Shown: positions 23,998 through 32,628 of the stretch, one piece after another
Numbering within the stretch: the stretch's first letter is position 1
How the letters are laid out: each line of letters opens with the position of its first letter
NCBI GenBank assembly: GCA_040755725.1
Contig: JBFMAI010000004.1
Location: 1-59,792, forward strand
Reading direction: 5' to 3'
Length of the DNA: 59,792 nt
Source of the DNA: JBFMAI01 sp040755725
Lineage (GTDB): Bacteria > Planctomycetota > Phycisphaerae > UBA1845 > Fen-1342
Notes under the pieces: model-generated
Told to the model about the DNA's origin: nothing
Database searches by the model: none
Seen by the model: only the letters and a program-made list of their open reading frames with translations
Program-made: the position numbers and the translations under genes

Positions 23998-25116
23998 CTA
24001 CCCCTGCTCCGTCGCCCACTTCTCGAAACGCGCCACGTCGCGCGGGCTCACCGACGGCGGCGTCGCCGCGATCACCGCCAGCACGTCCGCCATCGTTATG
24101 TTACGCGGCTCGGCCCCGCCGACCGATTCCAAAAACGGGCGCCTTGCGGAACGCTCGGCGACGGCCTTGATGTCGGCCCCGCTGTAGCCGGCGGTGCGCT
24201 CGACGAGCTCGGCGAGGTTCACGTCGTCGGCCAGCGGCCGTCTGCCCAGGTAGATCTCGAACAGCTTGAAACGCGCCTCGGCATCCGGCAGCGGGACATA
24301 GATCTTGGCGTCCAGCCGGCCGGGCCGCATCATCGCCGGGTCGAGGCTCCAGGGCTCGTTCGTCGCGCCCAGGAACAACAGGGCCCGGTCGGCCTGGCGG
24401 TCAAATCCCTCCAATTCCTGGAGGATTTGCGGCACCACGCGCGTCATCACGGACGATTGTGAGTCACGCCGCCGCGGGACCAGGGCCTCCACCTCGTCCA
24501 TGAAGATGATCGCCTTCGGCTCGGCCTTGGCCGCGTCGAAGAGCTTGCGGACGTTCTGTTCGGCCTCGCCGACCCACTTGCTCATGATCTGGGCCGGGCT
24601 GATGACGAACATGGTGGCGTCCAGCTCACACGCGATGGCCTTGGCGAACATGGTCTTGCCGGTGCCCGGCGGGCCGAACAGCAGCACCCCGCCGCCGACG
24701 CTGATGCCGTAGCGCTGGGCCAGCTCGGGGTGCAGGAAGGGGTAGATCATCTTGATCTGGATTTCGGATTTGACCTCGTCCAGGCCGGCGATGTCGTCGA
24801 AGCGGACGGTGGGCTTCTCGCGGACGACCCAGTCTTCGGCCTTGCCGCCGGAGTCGTCATCCTCGCGGGCCCGCGCCCGGGGGCCGCCGCCGGGGCCGTA
24901 CTTGACCCGCCGGTCGCAGTCCTTGGCCAGTTCGATGAGCTCGCGGGCGTACGCCTCCTGCTCGGCCCGCTGCTGCGGGTCCTTGTTCTCCTCGGCCAGC
25001 TCGATCATGCACTCGGCGGCCTGGATGAGATACGGGCGGGCGGCGACGAAATCACCCTGCTTCAGGGCGGCGACGCCTTTGTCCTTCAGACGCTGGAATG
25101 TTGCGAAAGTGGCCAT
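23998..25116 (-). CDS. Vps4-like AAA ATPase with N-terminal MIT-like domain
   Basis: This is a 372-residue, single-AAA protein. Residues 1-72 form a predicted three-helix bundle (FQRLKDKGVAALKQGDFVAA, ECMIELAEENKD, ELIELAKDCDRRV) like MIT domains. An acidic, Gly-rich linker (73-95) follows. The AAA module has FDDIAGLDEVKSEI, Walker A GPPGTGKT (148-155), pore loop SKWVGEAE (179-186), Walker B AIIFMDEVEAL, the sensor GATNEPWSLDP and the arginine finger region MMRPGRLDAKIYVPLPD. The C-terminus ITMADVLAVIAATPPSVSPR then RFEKWATEQG strongly recalls the Vps4 C-terminal helix ('...PTVN..DL.K...F...FG'). These are marks of the meiotic/Vps4-katanin clade, which disassembles membrane or cytoskeletal polymers in eukaryotes and archaea. 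ATG 25116 is chosen for the GGAGA ahead of it. The partner gene follows after 4 bp. Confidence 0.9.
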   Translation of the reverse strand: MATFATFQRLKDKGVAALKQGDFVAARPYLIQAAECMIELAEENKDPQQRAEQEAYARELIELAKDCDRRVKYGPGGGPRARAREDDDSGGKAEDWVVREKPTVRFDDIAGLDEVKSEIQIKMIYPFLHPELAQRYGISVGGGVLLFGPPGTGKTMFAKAIACELDATMFVISPAQIMSKWVGEAEQNVRKLFDAAKAEPKAIIFMDEVEALVPRRRDSQSSVMTRVVPQILQELEGFDRQADRALLFLGATNEPWSLDPAMMRPGRLDAKIYVPLPDAEARFKLFEIYLGRRPLADDVNLAELVERTAGYSGADIKAVAERSARRPFLESVGGAEPRNITMADVLAVIAATPPSVSPRDVARFEKWATEQG

Positions 25117-25585
25117 AGCTCTCCGACCCCGACTCATTACGAGCGCCGCGTGTTGCGCGGGATTGTAACACGTGGAACGGGAGCGCTGGCCCCGAAACGC
25201 TCGCGCCCAGCGAGCTGGTGAAGCAGTCTGGTGACGCGGAGGATGTCGGCGTTCCGCCCGCGATAGGCCCCCGGAGGACGCGGGCGAGACCCGTGCGCTC
25301 CCCTGAAAACACAGTCTTACAAGCTCGGCGGGGTTCCGCGCGGCCGACGGTCAGGTCCAGGGTTGACAAATGGAACTGAAGTAGTACGCTATACTTGTCG
25401 GACCGAAGGACATCGCATTCCGAGCGCAACGGTCTCGTGGCGCCCCGCCGATCAGGCGCTCTGCCTTTGCGGTCGTGCGGCGCGCCTGGCGTCGCCTGTT
25501 GGAGAACCGATCGCTGGTGCTCCGGGCTCGCTCGTGGGCCGCGAAGTCGAGCACGGCGACCCGTTCCCGTGAGGAGAAACACCGC
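25117..25585. promoter_or_regulatory. Divergent intergenic region with promoter-like boxes
   Basis: This 469-bp stretch separates the AAA operon (minus) and the TPR lipoprotein gene (plus). On the minus strand TACAAT (25167-25162) lies 46 bp before the AAA start. On the plus strand TTGACA (25363-25368) is followed by TACGCT at a 16-bp spacing and by TATACT at 25390-25395; these leave a 190-bp leader before the 25586 ATG. No convincing frame or structured RNA is recognised in the leader. Confidence 0.45.
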
Positions 25586-27247
25586 ATGTTGAACAGAGTA
25601 CGCCTCAGTGTTGTTGCCCTGGGTCTCGCGATGCTCGCCGGGTGCGGCGGCTCGACCGCTGCGCTGAAATCAAGCCGCGCCGAGGTGCCGCTCTACGACG
25701 GTTTGGGTTCGCACCATCGCGAGGTCACCACCACGTCGCCCCTGGCCCAGCGGTACTTCGATCAGGGTCTGATCTGGACCTACGCCTTCAACCACGACGA
25801 AGCCATCCGGTCGTTCGAGAAGGCCGCCGAGCTGGACCCGCAATGCGCGATGGCCTGGTGGGGCATTGCCCTATGCCACGGCCCGCACATCAACTTCCCG
25901 CTGGTGCCGCCGGAGCGGGCCGCGGCGGCGTGGAACGCGCTCCAAAAGGCCATCGCGGTCCAGGACCGTGCATCCCCCGTTGAGCGTGACCTGATCGTCG
26001 CACTGGCCAAGCGGTATGCCAACCCGCAGCCCGCCGACCGGCAGCCGCTGGACCAGGCGTACGCGGATGCGATGGCGGCGGTGTGGCAGAAATACCCGCA
26101 GGATGCCGATGTCGGCACGCTTTACGCCGAGGCCATGATCGACCTGCGGCCGTGGGACCTGTGGACGAAGGACGGCCGGCCGCAGCCCGGCACGCTGAAG
26201 ATCGTCGCCGTGCTGGAAGACGTGCTCCGCCTCGATCCCAACAACCCTGGTGCCAATCACTTGTACGTTCACGCGGTCGAAGCGTCGCCACACCCGGCGA
26301 AAGCCGATGTCGCCGCCGACCGTCTCCGTGACCTCGTGCCCGCGTCGGGGCACCTCGTCCACATGCCGTCGCACATCGACGTGCTCACGGGGCGGTGGGA
26401 GCTGGCTTCCCATCAGAATGAGCTGGCGATCGCGGCCGATGGTGACTACCGCGCGATCTCACCGCGGCAGGGCTTCTACCGCCTGTACATGCTGCACAAC
26501 GACCACATGCTCGCGTTCGCCTCGATGATGGAGGGCCGTAGCGCGGTCGCGATCCGGGCCGCGCGCAATGCGGTCCACGGCGTCCCGGAGGATTTCGCCC
26601 GGCGTGAGGCGGCGCTCGTGGATCCTTATATGGGCGCCATCTATGACGCGCTCAAACGCTTCGGCCGCTGGGACGACATCCTGAACGAGCCCGCCCCGCC
26701 GAAGTACCTGCCGATTACGACCGCCATGTGGCGGTTTAATCGCGCCGTCGCATACGCCGCCAAGGGTGAAGTCAAGGCGGCCGAGCGGGAACATAAGGAG
26801 TTTCGGGCCGCGGTCGCGCGTGTGCCGCAGGACGCGATGATGGCGATCAACCGGGCCCACGACATCTTGCGGCTGGCGGACCATTTCGCGCTCGGGGAGA
26901 TCGCGTTTCGGCGCGGCGACATCGATGAATCGGTTCGCCAGCTTCGGCAGGCGATTGCCCTCGAGGACCAGTTGCGCTACATGGAGCCGCCGGAATGGGT
27001 CCAGCCGGTGCGGCACACACTGGGCGCGGTGCTGCTGAGTGCCGGCCGCTACCAGGAGGCGGAGCAGACGTATCGCCAAGACCTGGCGCGGTGGCCGAAC
27101 AACGGCTGGTCGCTCTACGGCCTCAGCCGTTGTCTGGAAGCCCGTGGGGCTGCCGAGGCGCGGGATGTGCAAGACCGCCTGAGAAAAGCGTGGTCGCGGG
27201 CCGACGTGCCAATCGGCTCAAGCTGTGTGTGCGTACCGAAAACCTGA
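25586..27247 (+). CDS. TPR-containing lipoprotein
   Basis: This is a 553-residue product from an ATG preceded by GAGGAGA. The signal LSVVALGLAMLAGC carries the lipobox MLAGC. The mature protein is all-helical with tetratricopeptide repeats. The first is 'YFDQGLIWTYAFNHDEAIRSFEKAAELDP', where alternation of small/aromatic residues and the 'A.....A...P' pattern is clear. Later repeats are near 460-540 (LGEIAFRRGDIDESVRQLRQ, LGAVLLSAGRYQEAEQTYRQ, WSLYGLSRCLEARGAAEA). This architecture is common for envelope TPR proteins of Planctomycetes and Acidobacteria annotated only as 'tetratricopeptide repeat protein'. It converges with hppA across a strong hairpin. A partner is not evident. Confidence 0.85.
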   Translation: MLNRVRLSVVALGLAMLAGCGGSTAALKSSRAEVPLYDGLGSHHREVTTTSPLAQRYFDQGLIWTYAFNHDEAIRSFEKAAELDPQCAMAWWGIALCHGPHINFPLVPPERAAAAWNALQKAIAVQDRASPVERDLIVALAKRYANPQPADRQPLDQAYADAMAAVWQKYPQDADVGTLYAEAMIDLRPWDLWTKDGRPQPGTLKIVAVLEDVLRLDPNNPGANHLYVHAVEASPHPAKADVAADRLRDLVPASGHLVHMPSHIDVLTGRWELASHQNELAIAADGDYRAISPRQGFYRLYMLHNDHMLAFASMMEGRSAVAIRAARNAVHGVPEDFARREAALVDPYMGAIYDALKRFGRWDDILNEPAPPKYLPITTAMWRFNRAVAYAAKGEVKAAEREHKEFRAAVARVPQDAMMAINRAHDILRLADHFALGEIAFRRGDIDESVRQLRQAIALEDQLRYMEPPEWVQPVRHTLGAVLLSAGRYQEAEQTYRQDLARWPNNGWSLYGLSRCLEARGAAEARDVQDRLRKAWSRADVPIGSSCVCVPKT

Positions 27248-27276
27248 AAGCGCGCGGTCGTGCCACTCGGAAAACG

Positions 27277-27312
27277 GGTTCCGGCTGCGCCGCGACGGGC
27301 GCAACCGGAACC
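27277..27312. terminator. Bidirectional terminator hairpin between TPR gene and hppA
   Basis: GGTTCCGG...CCGGAACC forms the outer stem and TGCGCC/GGGCGCA the inner stem around GCGAC. It sits midway between two convergent genes. A-rich sequence before it (AAAA at 27271) gives a T-tract for the minus-strand transcript. Confidence 0.65.
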
Positions 27313-27347
27313 AGACGGCGCGAACAAGAGCAGGTCAGCCGGTCGCG

Positions 27348-30143
27348 TCAGCTTGACAGGCCCAGCCACGCGCTGATGACCGGGGCGTACTTGACGATCA
27401 GCCCGGCAAAGACGACCGACACCATGCTCATCAGCTTGATGAGGATGTTCAGGCTGGGGCCGGAGGTGTCCTTGAACGGGTCGCCCACCGTGTCGCCGGT
27501 GATACTCGCCCGGTGGTCGTCGGAACCCTTGCCGTAGATGATCCGCTCCGGGTGGCCCGACTTCACCGCCAACTCGGCCCGGCCGACCAGCGCCTCGCGC
27601 ACGCTGGCCGGGAGCTTCTCGCGCACGGCCGCGTTCTCCACAATCTCCTTCGCCGTGACCTTGCCGAACGTCTCGATCAGCTTCTTGGCGTTGTCCCAGG
27701 CCCCGCCGGCGTTGGCCATGTAAATGGCGACCGCGAACCCGGCGGTCAGGCCCCCGGCCAGTAGCCCCATGACGCCCGGCACGTCGAAGACCAGGCCGAC
27801 GACCACCGGGACGATGATGGCCAGGAGAGACGGGATGATCATTTCGCGCTGCGCCCCGCGCGTCGAGATCGCCACGGCCCGGGCGTAGTTCGGTACCCGC
27901 TCGCCGCCGTGCTCAATGGGGGATCGCGGCCAGTTGTCCGGGTTGGCGACATAGTTCTCGTCGTGGCCTTTGGCCCGGAGATAGGCCCGCATCTTCTCGA
28001 ACTGGACGCGGCACTCCAGCATCATCCGGTACGCCGCCCGCCCGACCGCCTGCAATGTCATGGAGCAGAACAGAAACACCAGCAACACGCCGCAGAACAG
28101 CCCGCACAAGACTTGCGGGTTCATCAGCGTGACGTTGTAGAACGCCATGTACTGGGCCATCGAGGCCCGGCGCGCATTCACGAGCCGGAGGGTGTGGCTG
28201 CCATAGGTCGCCTCGCGCACCCCCTCCTCGTTCGGGGCCCCGATGTTCGTGAGCTTGGTGTTCAGCGTGATTTCGGCCGGTACCGGCCGCGGTTCGATGA
28301 TCATCAGGCAGCCGAAGTCGCCATCCGTGACCCCCGACCCCACCCGCTGGGCGAACTTGCCGTGCCCATAGTAAATGGCCTCGTTCGGGTGCGCTTCCTC
28401 GACCACGTTCATGATCTCGGCCCGCGCCTCGCGGATTTGCCCGATCCGCACTTCCTCGACATACGCGGCCAGCAGCGCCAGCGCGGTCAACGCGGCCGAC
28501 CCAATGGCGAAACCCTTGCCCGTGGCCGCCGTCGTGTTGCCCAGCGAGTCCAGGGCGTCCGTACGATGGCGGACGTACGGCTCCTGACCGGTCATCTCGG
28601 CGTTGCCGCCGGCGTTGTCGGCGATCGGCCCGTACGCATCGGTCGCCAGTGTAATTCCCAGGGTCGCCAGCATCCCGACCGCCGCGATGCCCACGCCGTA
28701 CAAACCCAGGAGGAACTCCCGCCCGCCACCCGCGGCGACAAACGCCACGAGAATCGCGATCACCGTCGACAGGATCGCGGCCCAGGTGCTTCTCATCCCG
28801 GTGGCGATGCCGGCGATGATCACCGTGGCCGGCCCGGTCACCGCCTGGGCCGAAATCCGCTTGGTGGGACTGAACTCATAGCTCGTGTAGTACTCGGTCG
28901 CATAGCCGATGATGTTGCCGGCGACCAGCCCCGCCACGATCGCCACCCACACCCCGACGAAATTGACGCCCTCGATCCCGCGCAACAGCAGGGCACACAC
29001 CACAAACGCCGCAACCGCGATCAGGACGCTGCTGCCATAAATGCCGACGCGCAAGGCATTGAGCAACTGGCCCATCGTCGCGTCTTCCTTGGTGCGCACC
29101 ATGTAGATGCCGACGATCGACAGCATGATGCCGACGCCAGCTAGGACCATCGGCGCCGTGACCATCTTCAGGGCCGGGGCCAATCCCGCGCCGTGCTCGC
29201 CGCCATACAACGCGCTGACCGCCGCGACGCCGAGGGCCGCGGTTGCCAGAATCGAACCGCAGTAGGACTCGAACAGGTCGGCGCCCATGCCCGCCACGTC
29301 GCCAACGTTGTCGCCCACGTTGTCCGCGATGGTGGCGGGATTGCGCGGGTCGTCCTCGGGAATGCCCGCTTCCACCTTGCCCACCAGGTCGGCCCCAACG
29401 TCGGCCGCCTTGGTGTAAATGCCGCCGCCGACACGCGCGAACAGCGCTTGCGAGCTGGCACCCATGCCGAACGTGAGCATGACGACGGTAATGTCGTTGA
29501 GCGACATGTTCTGGGTGAACTCGAACGGCAGGACGCCCGAGTACAGCAGGATGAACCAGCCGCAGATGTCGATCAGGCCGAAGCCGACCACCACCAGGCC
29601 CATCACGGCCCCGCTGCGAAAGGCCACCACCAGGCCGTCATTCAACGACCTCCGCGCGCCGGCCGCGGTGCGGTGGGAGGCCCGCGTCGCCGTGTTCATG
29701 CCCAGCCAGCCGCACAAACCGCTCCAGAAGCCCCCGGTGAGGAACGCGGCGAAAACGATCTTGTGCTGGACCTCCAGGGACCAGCCCATCCAGAAAAGAA
29801 TGGCCGACACCACAATGAAGAAAACCGCGACAACCTTGTACTGCTGCTTGAGGTAGGCCAGGGCGCCCTCCCGGACATAACCGGAGACCTGGCGCATGTT
29901 CTCGTCGCCTTCGTCGGCGGCCAGCATCGACTTGTAGAAGATGCGGGCAAACACCAGGGCCAGCACGGCCCCGATCGGTGCAATCGCCCAGATCACCCAG
30001 ATCGGCCAGGTCGCGGCCGTGGCGGTCGTGGCCGGCGGCGCCGTCGCTTGCCCCATTACCCCCGTCGGCCACGCCAGCGCCGCCAGCGCCAGTACGCACC
30101 AAACCATCCGATTGCCCGGGCGGATTCCACTCGCTCGTTCCAC
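27348..30143 (-). CDS. hppA: Membrane-bound proton/sodium-pumping pyrophosphatase
   Basis: This is a 931-residue membrane pyrophosphatase that hydrolyses PPi to pump H+ or Na+. The start is the GTG at 30143, which has AAGGAG eight bases upstream and gives a signal-like first helix (MVWCVLALAALAWPTGVMG). The family core is intact: GGGIYTKAADVGADLVGKVE (29432-29370), IPEDDPRNPATIADNVGDNV, GMGADLFESY, and ANAGGAWDNAKK near the C-terminus. The motif GNTTAATGKG (28543-28514) has Ala where K+-independent enzymes have Lys, so K+-dependence is predicted. It is longer than the usual 660-770 residues because of extended loops, for example the segment around 28200-28400. Pump ion specificity is not assigned. 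Confidence 0.96.
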   Translation of the reverse strand: MERASGIRPGNRMVWCVLALAALAWPTGVMGQATAPPATTATAATWPIWVIWAIAPIGAVLALVFARIFYKSMLAADEGDENMRQVSGYVREGALAYLKQQYKVVAVFFIVVSAILFWMGWSLEVQHKIVFAAFLTGGFWSGLCGWLGMNTATRASHRTAAGARRSLNDGLVVAFRSGAVMGLVVVGFGLIDICGWFILLYSGVLPFEFTQNMSLNDITVVMLTFGMGASSQALFARVGGGIYTKAADVGADLVGKVEAGIPEDDPRNPATIADNVGDNVGDVAGMGADLFESYCGSILATAALGVAAVSALYGGEHGAGLAPALKMVTAPMVLAGVGIMLSIVGIYMVRTKEDATMGQLLNALRVGIYGSSVLIAVAAFVVCALLLRGIEGVNFVGVWVAIVAGLVAGNIIGYATEYYTSYEFSPTKRISAQAVTGPATVIIAGIATGMRSTWAAILSTVIAILVAFVAAGGGREFLLGLYGVGIAAVGMLATLGITLATDAYGPIADNAGGNAEMTGQEPYVRHRTDALDSLGNTTAATGKGFAIGSAALTALALLAAYVEEVRIGQIREARAEIMNVVEEAHPNEAIYYGHGKFAQRVGSGVTDGDFGCLMIIEPRPVPAEITLNTKLTNIGAPNEEGVREATYGSHTLRLVNARRASMAQYMAFYNVTLMNPQVLCGLFCGVLLVFLFCSMTLQAVGRAAYRMMLECRVQFEKMRAYLRAKGHDENYVANPDNWPRSPIEHGGERVPNYARAVAISTRGAQREMIIPSLLAIIVPVVVGLVFDVPGVMGLLAGGLTAGFAVAIYMANAGGAWDNAKKLIETFGKVTAKEIVENAAVREKLPASVREALVGRAELAVKSGHPERIIYGKGSDDHRASITGDTVGDPFKDTSGPSLNILIKLMSMVSVVFAGLIVKYAPVISAWLGLSS

Positions 30144-30507
30144 GAGAAGCACTCCTTCAGCAGCGCGTCCACCGGCTCGTAGTGAAATCACCTTCCGACC
30201 CCGCGCCCCGTCGCGCCACGGCGGCTGCCGGGTCGAAAAAGGTCCTGAAATGTAATCGACCCGCCCCCGTCCGACAAATCAGTCCGGCGTGGATTTCCGG
30301 CTTGAAGCAAGGGCGCACCGGGGTGGACCGGTCAGCAGGTTGCTGCGTGCGCTCCCCCGTCGCGCCGTCGCCGCGGCCGCGCGGCACACCAGTCGGCCAT
30401 CGCACGCGCCGTGTGCCGAACAGCCCGGTACGCCAAATGGGCCGGGAGCTTTCGCCATCCCCCAGCGCTTTCTCACAGGGAGGTAGTCTCGGAAGACGGG
30501 GCGGCCG
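30144..30507. promoter_or_regulatory. Upstream region of hppA
   Basis: This 364-bp gap holds a minus-strand promoter candidate: TTGTCG (30277-30272), a 17-bp spacer, TACATT (30254-30249), about 105 bp before the hppA GTG. The rest (30300-30500) is GC-rich with no credible frame; it follows the rpsU stop codon. Confidence 0.4.
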
Positions 30508-30699
30508 CTAGTAAAGCAACGCGTCCTTGGCGATGCGCTTCATCGACTTGCGGGTCTTTCGTCGCCGGCGCTCCGACGGCTTCTCGTAGTAGCTGTTGCG
30601 CTTGATGTCACGCGTGAGCCCCTCCTTCTCACACAGCTTCTTGAACCGACGGACCATCTGCTCGATCGACTCGTTCCCGCGTACCTTGACGCGAATCAT
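30508..30699 (-). CDS. rpsU: 30S ribosomal protein S21
   Basis: This is a 63-residue basic protein. MIRVKVRGNESIEQMVRRFK is the S21 N-terminus. It continues with KLCEKEGLTRDIKRNSYYEK, which contains the conserved 'R..YEKPS' turn, then a basic PSERRRRK tail. S21 binds the 3' end region of 16S rRNA near the anti-Shine-Dalgarno and helps initiation. The ATG at 30699 gives the standard length; the longer open frame upstream is not coding. A -10-like TATAGT is on the minus strand at 30778-30773. It is a single gene here, not in the rpsU-dnaG-rpoD context. Confidence 0.95.
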   Translation of the reverse strand: MIRVKVRGNESIEQMVRRFKKLCEKEGLTRDIKRNSYYEKPSERRRRKTRKSMKRIAKDALLY

Positions 30700-30859
30700 G
30701 CACACCGTACCTTTCCAGGCCGCGAACACACTCACATCGCGGCCCCCAAACGTCGAGTATCCTGAACTGCCCACTATAGCACATCCCCTGTTACCCGCAA
30801 CCCCAGCAGACGGCCACCTGCCCCGCCCCCCGTCGAGCGCGGGCGCCGCCTGCGGACGC

Positions 30860-32089
30860 TCAACGGTCCCCAGCCGCGGCAGTACCCGGGGTGGGGTGAA
30901 AGGGAGCATACTTATCGGACGTTCCGGGCCCATGTGACAGCTTCGCCAGCGCTCGGTCAATCACGGCCTCCAACTGCGCTTGCATGTTCTGCGATATGCC
31001 GGCGTGGGCCATCAGGATGCGCCCGTCCGGCGCGATCAGGTAGAAGCTCGGCACCGCGCTGATCTGGTAGGCCTTGGCCACCCGATCCGCCTTCAGCAGC
31101 GTCGGGTACGTGAACCCCCGGGCTTTCAGGAACCCGGCCGGATCGGACTTGGGGTTCCGCTCCAGGCAGTTGACCCCATACACGGCCACCGGTTGCCCCT
31201 TGTACTTGTCATGGGCCCTCTGGATGATCGGCATGGCCATGGCGCATGGGCCGCACCACGTTGCCCAGAAGTCCAGCAGCACCACCTTGCCGCGCAGCTC
31301 CTGCAAGCTCACGTTCCCGCCGGCCGACGAGGGCAGTGTCCACGCGGGGGCCTCGCTGCCTACTTCCAACAGCTCATTTGGGGTAAGCCCCGTGAATCCC
31401 GCCGGCCTTTCGAGTTGAAACGTGGTCGCCCCGATGTCCACGTTGACCTCCAATTTGGCGATGGACGTGGTGATCGACGCGACACCCTGGCCGTTGCGGA
31501 CGAACCGCTGCACCCGCCGCGGCAGATGATCCGCGCGGGCGAAGTGCCAGCGAACCTCGCCCTCGTCGCCCGCCAGGACGGCATGCACCACGTCGCACTC
31601 GACGCCGCCGACGGCTTCGGTGCCCACGTACTCCAATGATCCAGCTTCTGCTTCGCGCTCGTAGGGCTTCTCGGAGGCCAGCTCACGGACCAGAATAGCG
31701 GCGGCGCTGTTGAGGAGCGAGTCGCCGATGGGCAGGGCGCGGCGAAGAAACACTCGCTGGCCATGCTCAGCGACGGTGACAAAGGTGTCGTCGCAAGTGA
31801 GGTGAAGCGTAACCGGTTGCGTCTGGCCGGGCGGAATGGCCTGGGCGTCGACCCGCAGCTTCGGTGTTGGCTCGCCCGGAGCAGCCATGAGTGTCACGAC
31901 CCCTTCCATCGCCGCCACACGCTGCGTCAGCCAACCATCCGCCTGCCCCTTGGCTTCGTACCGGACCGTCTTGATGGCCGGGATGGCGTCCTGAGCCTGC
32001 CGAAGCACTTCGCGGGCGTCGGGCGTTTGCGCGACGGCCTGCCCGATCGTCACAGACAGCACACCAACGATGAGCATCCTACGCCGCAT
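30860..32089 (-). CDS. TlpA-like thioredoxin-fold protein with LolA-like N-domain
   Basis: This is a 409-residue exported protein (MRRRMLIVGVLSVTIGQAVAQ signal). Residues about 25-240 form a beta-rich domain like the DUF2092/outer-membrane lipoprotein-sorting family ('Y..KG....', VAEHGQRVFLRRALP, ECDVVHAVLAGDEGEVRWHF, PRRVQRFVRNG). The C-terminal domain is a TlpA/ResA-type thioredoxin fold: GSEAPAWTLPSSAGGNVSLQ, the redox centre DFWATWCGPCAMAMPI, and ISAVPSFYLIAPDGRI with the cis-Pro. It probably reduces periplasmic disulfides or serves cytochrome maturation. The combination of a lipid-handling-type domain and TlpA in one chain recurs in Planctomycetes. TATACT on the minus strand lies at 32189-32184. 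Confidence 0.9.
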   Translation of the reverse strand: MRRRMLIVGVLSVTIGQAVAQTPDAREVLRQAQDAIPAIKTVRYEAKGQADGWLTQRVAAMEGVVTLMAAPGEPTPKLRVDAQAIPPGQTQPVTLHLTCDDTFVTVAEHGQRVFLRRALPIGDSLLNSAAAILVRELASEKPYEREAEAGSLEYVGTEAVGGVECDVVHAVLAGDEGEVRWHFARADHLPRRVQRFVRNGQGVASITTSIAKLEVNVDIGATTFQLERPAGFTGLTPNELLEVGSEAPAWTLPSSAGGNVSLQELRGKVVLLDFWATWCGPCAMAMPIIQRAHDKYKGQPVAVYGVNCLERNPKSDPAGFLKARGFTYPTLLKADRVAKAYQISAVPSFYLIAPDGRILMAHAGISQNMQAQLEAVIDRALAKLSHGPGTSDKYAPFHPTPGTAAAGDR

Positions 32090-32332
32090 TCACCACCTCC
32101 GGGATCCTGCACGTTGACGCCGGCCACCCATCACACGCCGAGAGCCGTCCGGGTGGCCCACGGCCTCGACGGCACCGCGCGCCAGTATAACCGAGGCTTG
32201 CCGGCAGCGGGGGTGGGCACAGCAGCGGGCGTTGACGAACGGTATCCACGCGACGATAGTGTGTCGCCGGGGCCGCCGAGCGACGTCGCCCGCGGCCGCC
32301 GCTGGTGTCTTTACCCAACAGGATTCACAACG

Positions 32333-32494
32333 ATGCGCGACGGACGTTGGAAGCGATCGCTGCTGGCCGTGCTCAGCGGTATGGTCCTCTTTCAGGTGCC
32401 CGGATGCACGGAAGCGGCCTTGGGAATCATGACCCTCGCCTCCGTGGTGACCGCCGGCGGCGTGATCTATCTCGTGACGCGGGTGATCGACTAG
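32333..32494 (+). CDS. Small lipoprotein, 53 residues
   Basis: ATG at 32333 follows AGGA at nine-base spacing. The product MRDGRWKRSLLAVLSGMVLF continues with QVPGC, a lipobox-like motif, then TEAALGIMTLASVVTAGG and VIYLVTRVID, a second hydrophobic stretch. It is a basic leader, signal helix, lipidated Cys and short membrane-hugging tail. It resembles the 57-residue lipoprotein at 37990-38163 in plan. It is too short for family recognition; reality rests on the start signal and the lipoprotein pattern. Confidence 0.5.
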   Translation: MRDGRWKRSLLAVLSGMVLFQVPGCTEAALGIMTLASVVTAGGVIYLVTRVID

Positions 32495-32628
32495 TTAGTC
32501 CGCTCGCTGGGTCGTGTAATGCCCTGCGGGACAACCGGCCTGCGGGATGCGCGCTCGGAACGGGCACGTCTTCTTCAAGCACGCGCGAGGGCCCCGGACG
32601 GTTCCGCGGGTGGCCAGGCGGGCAGCTC

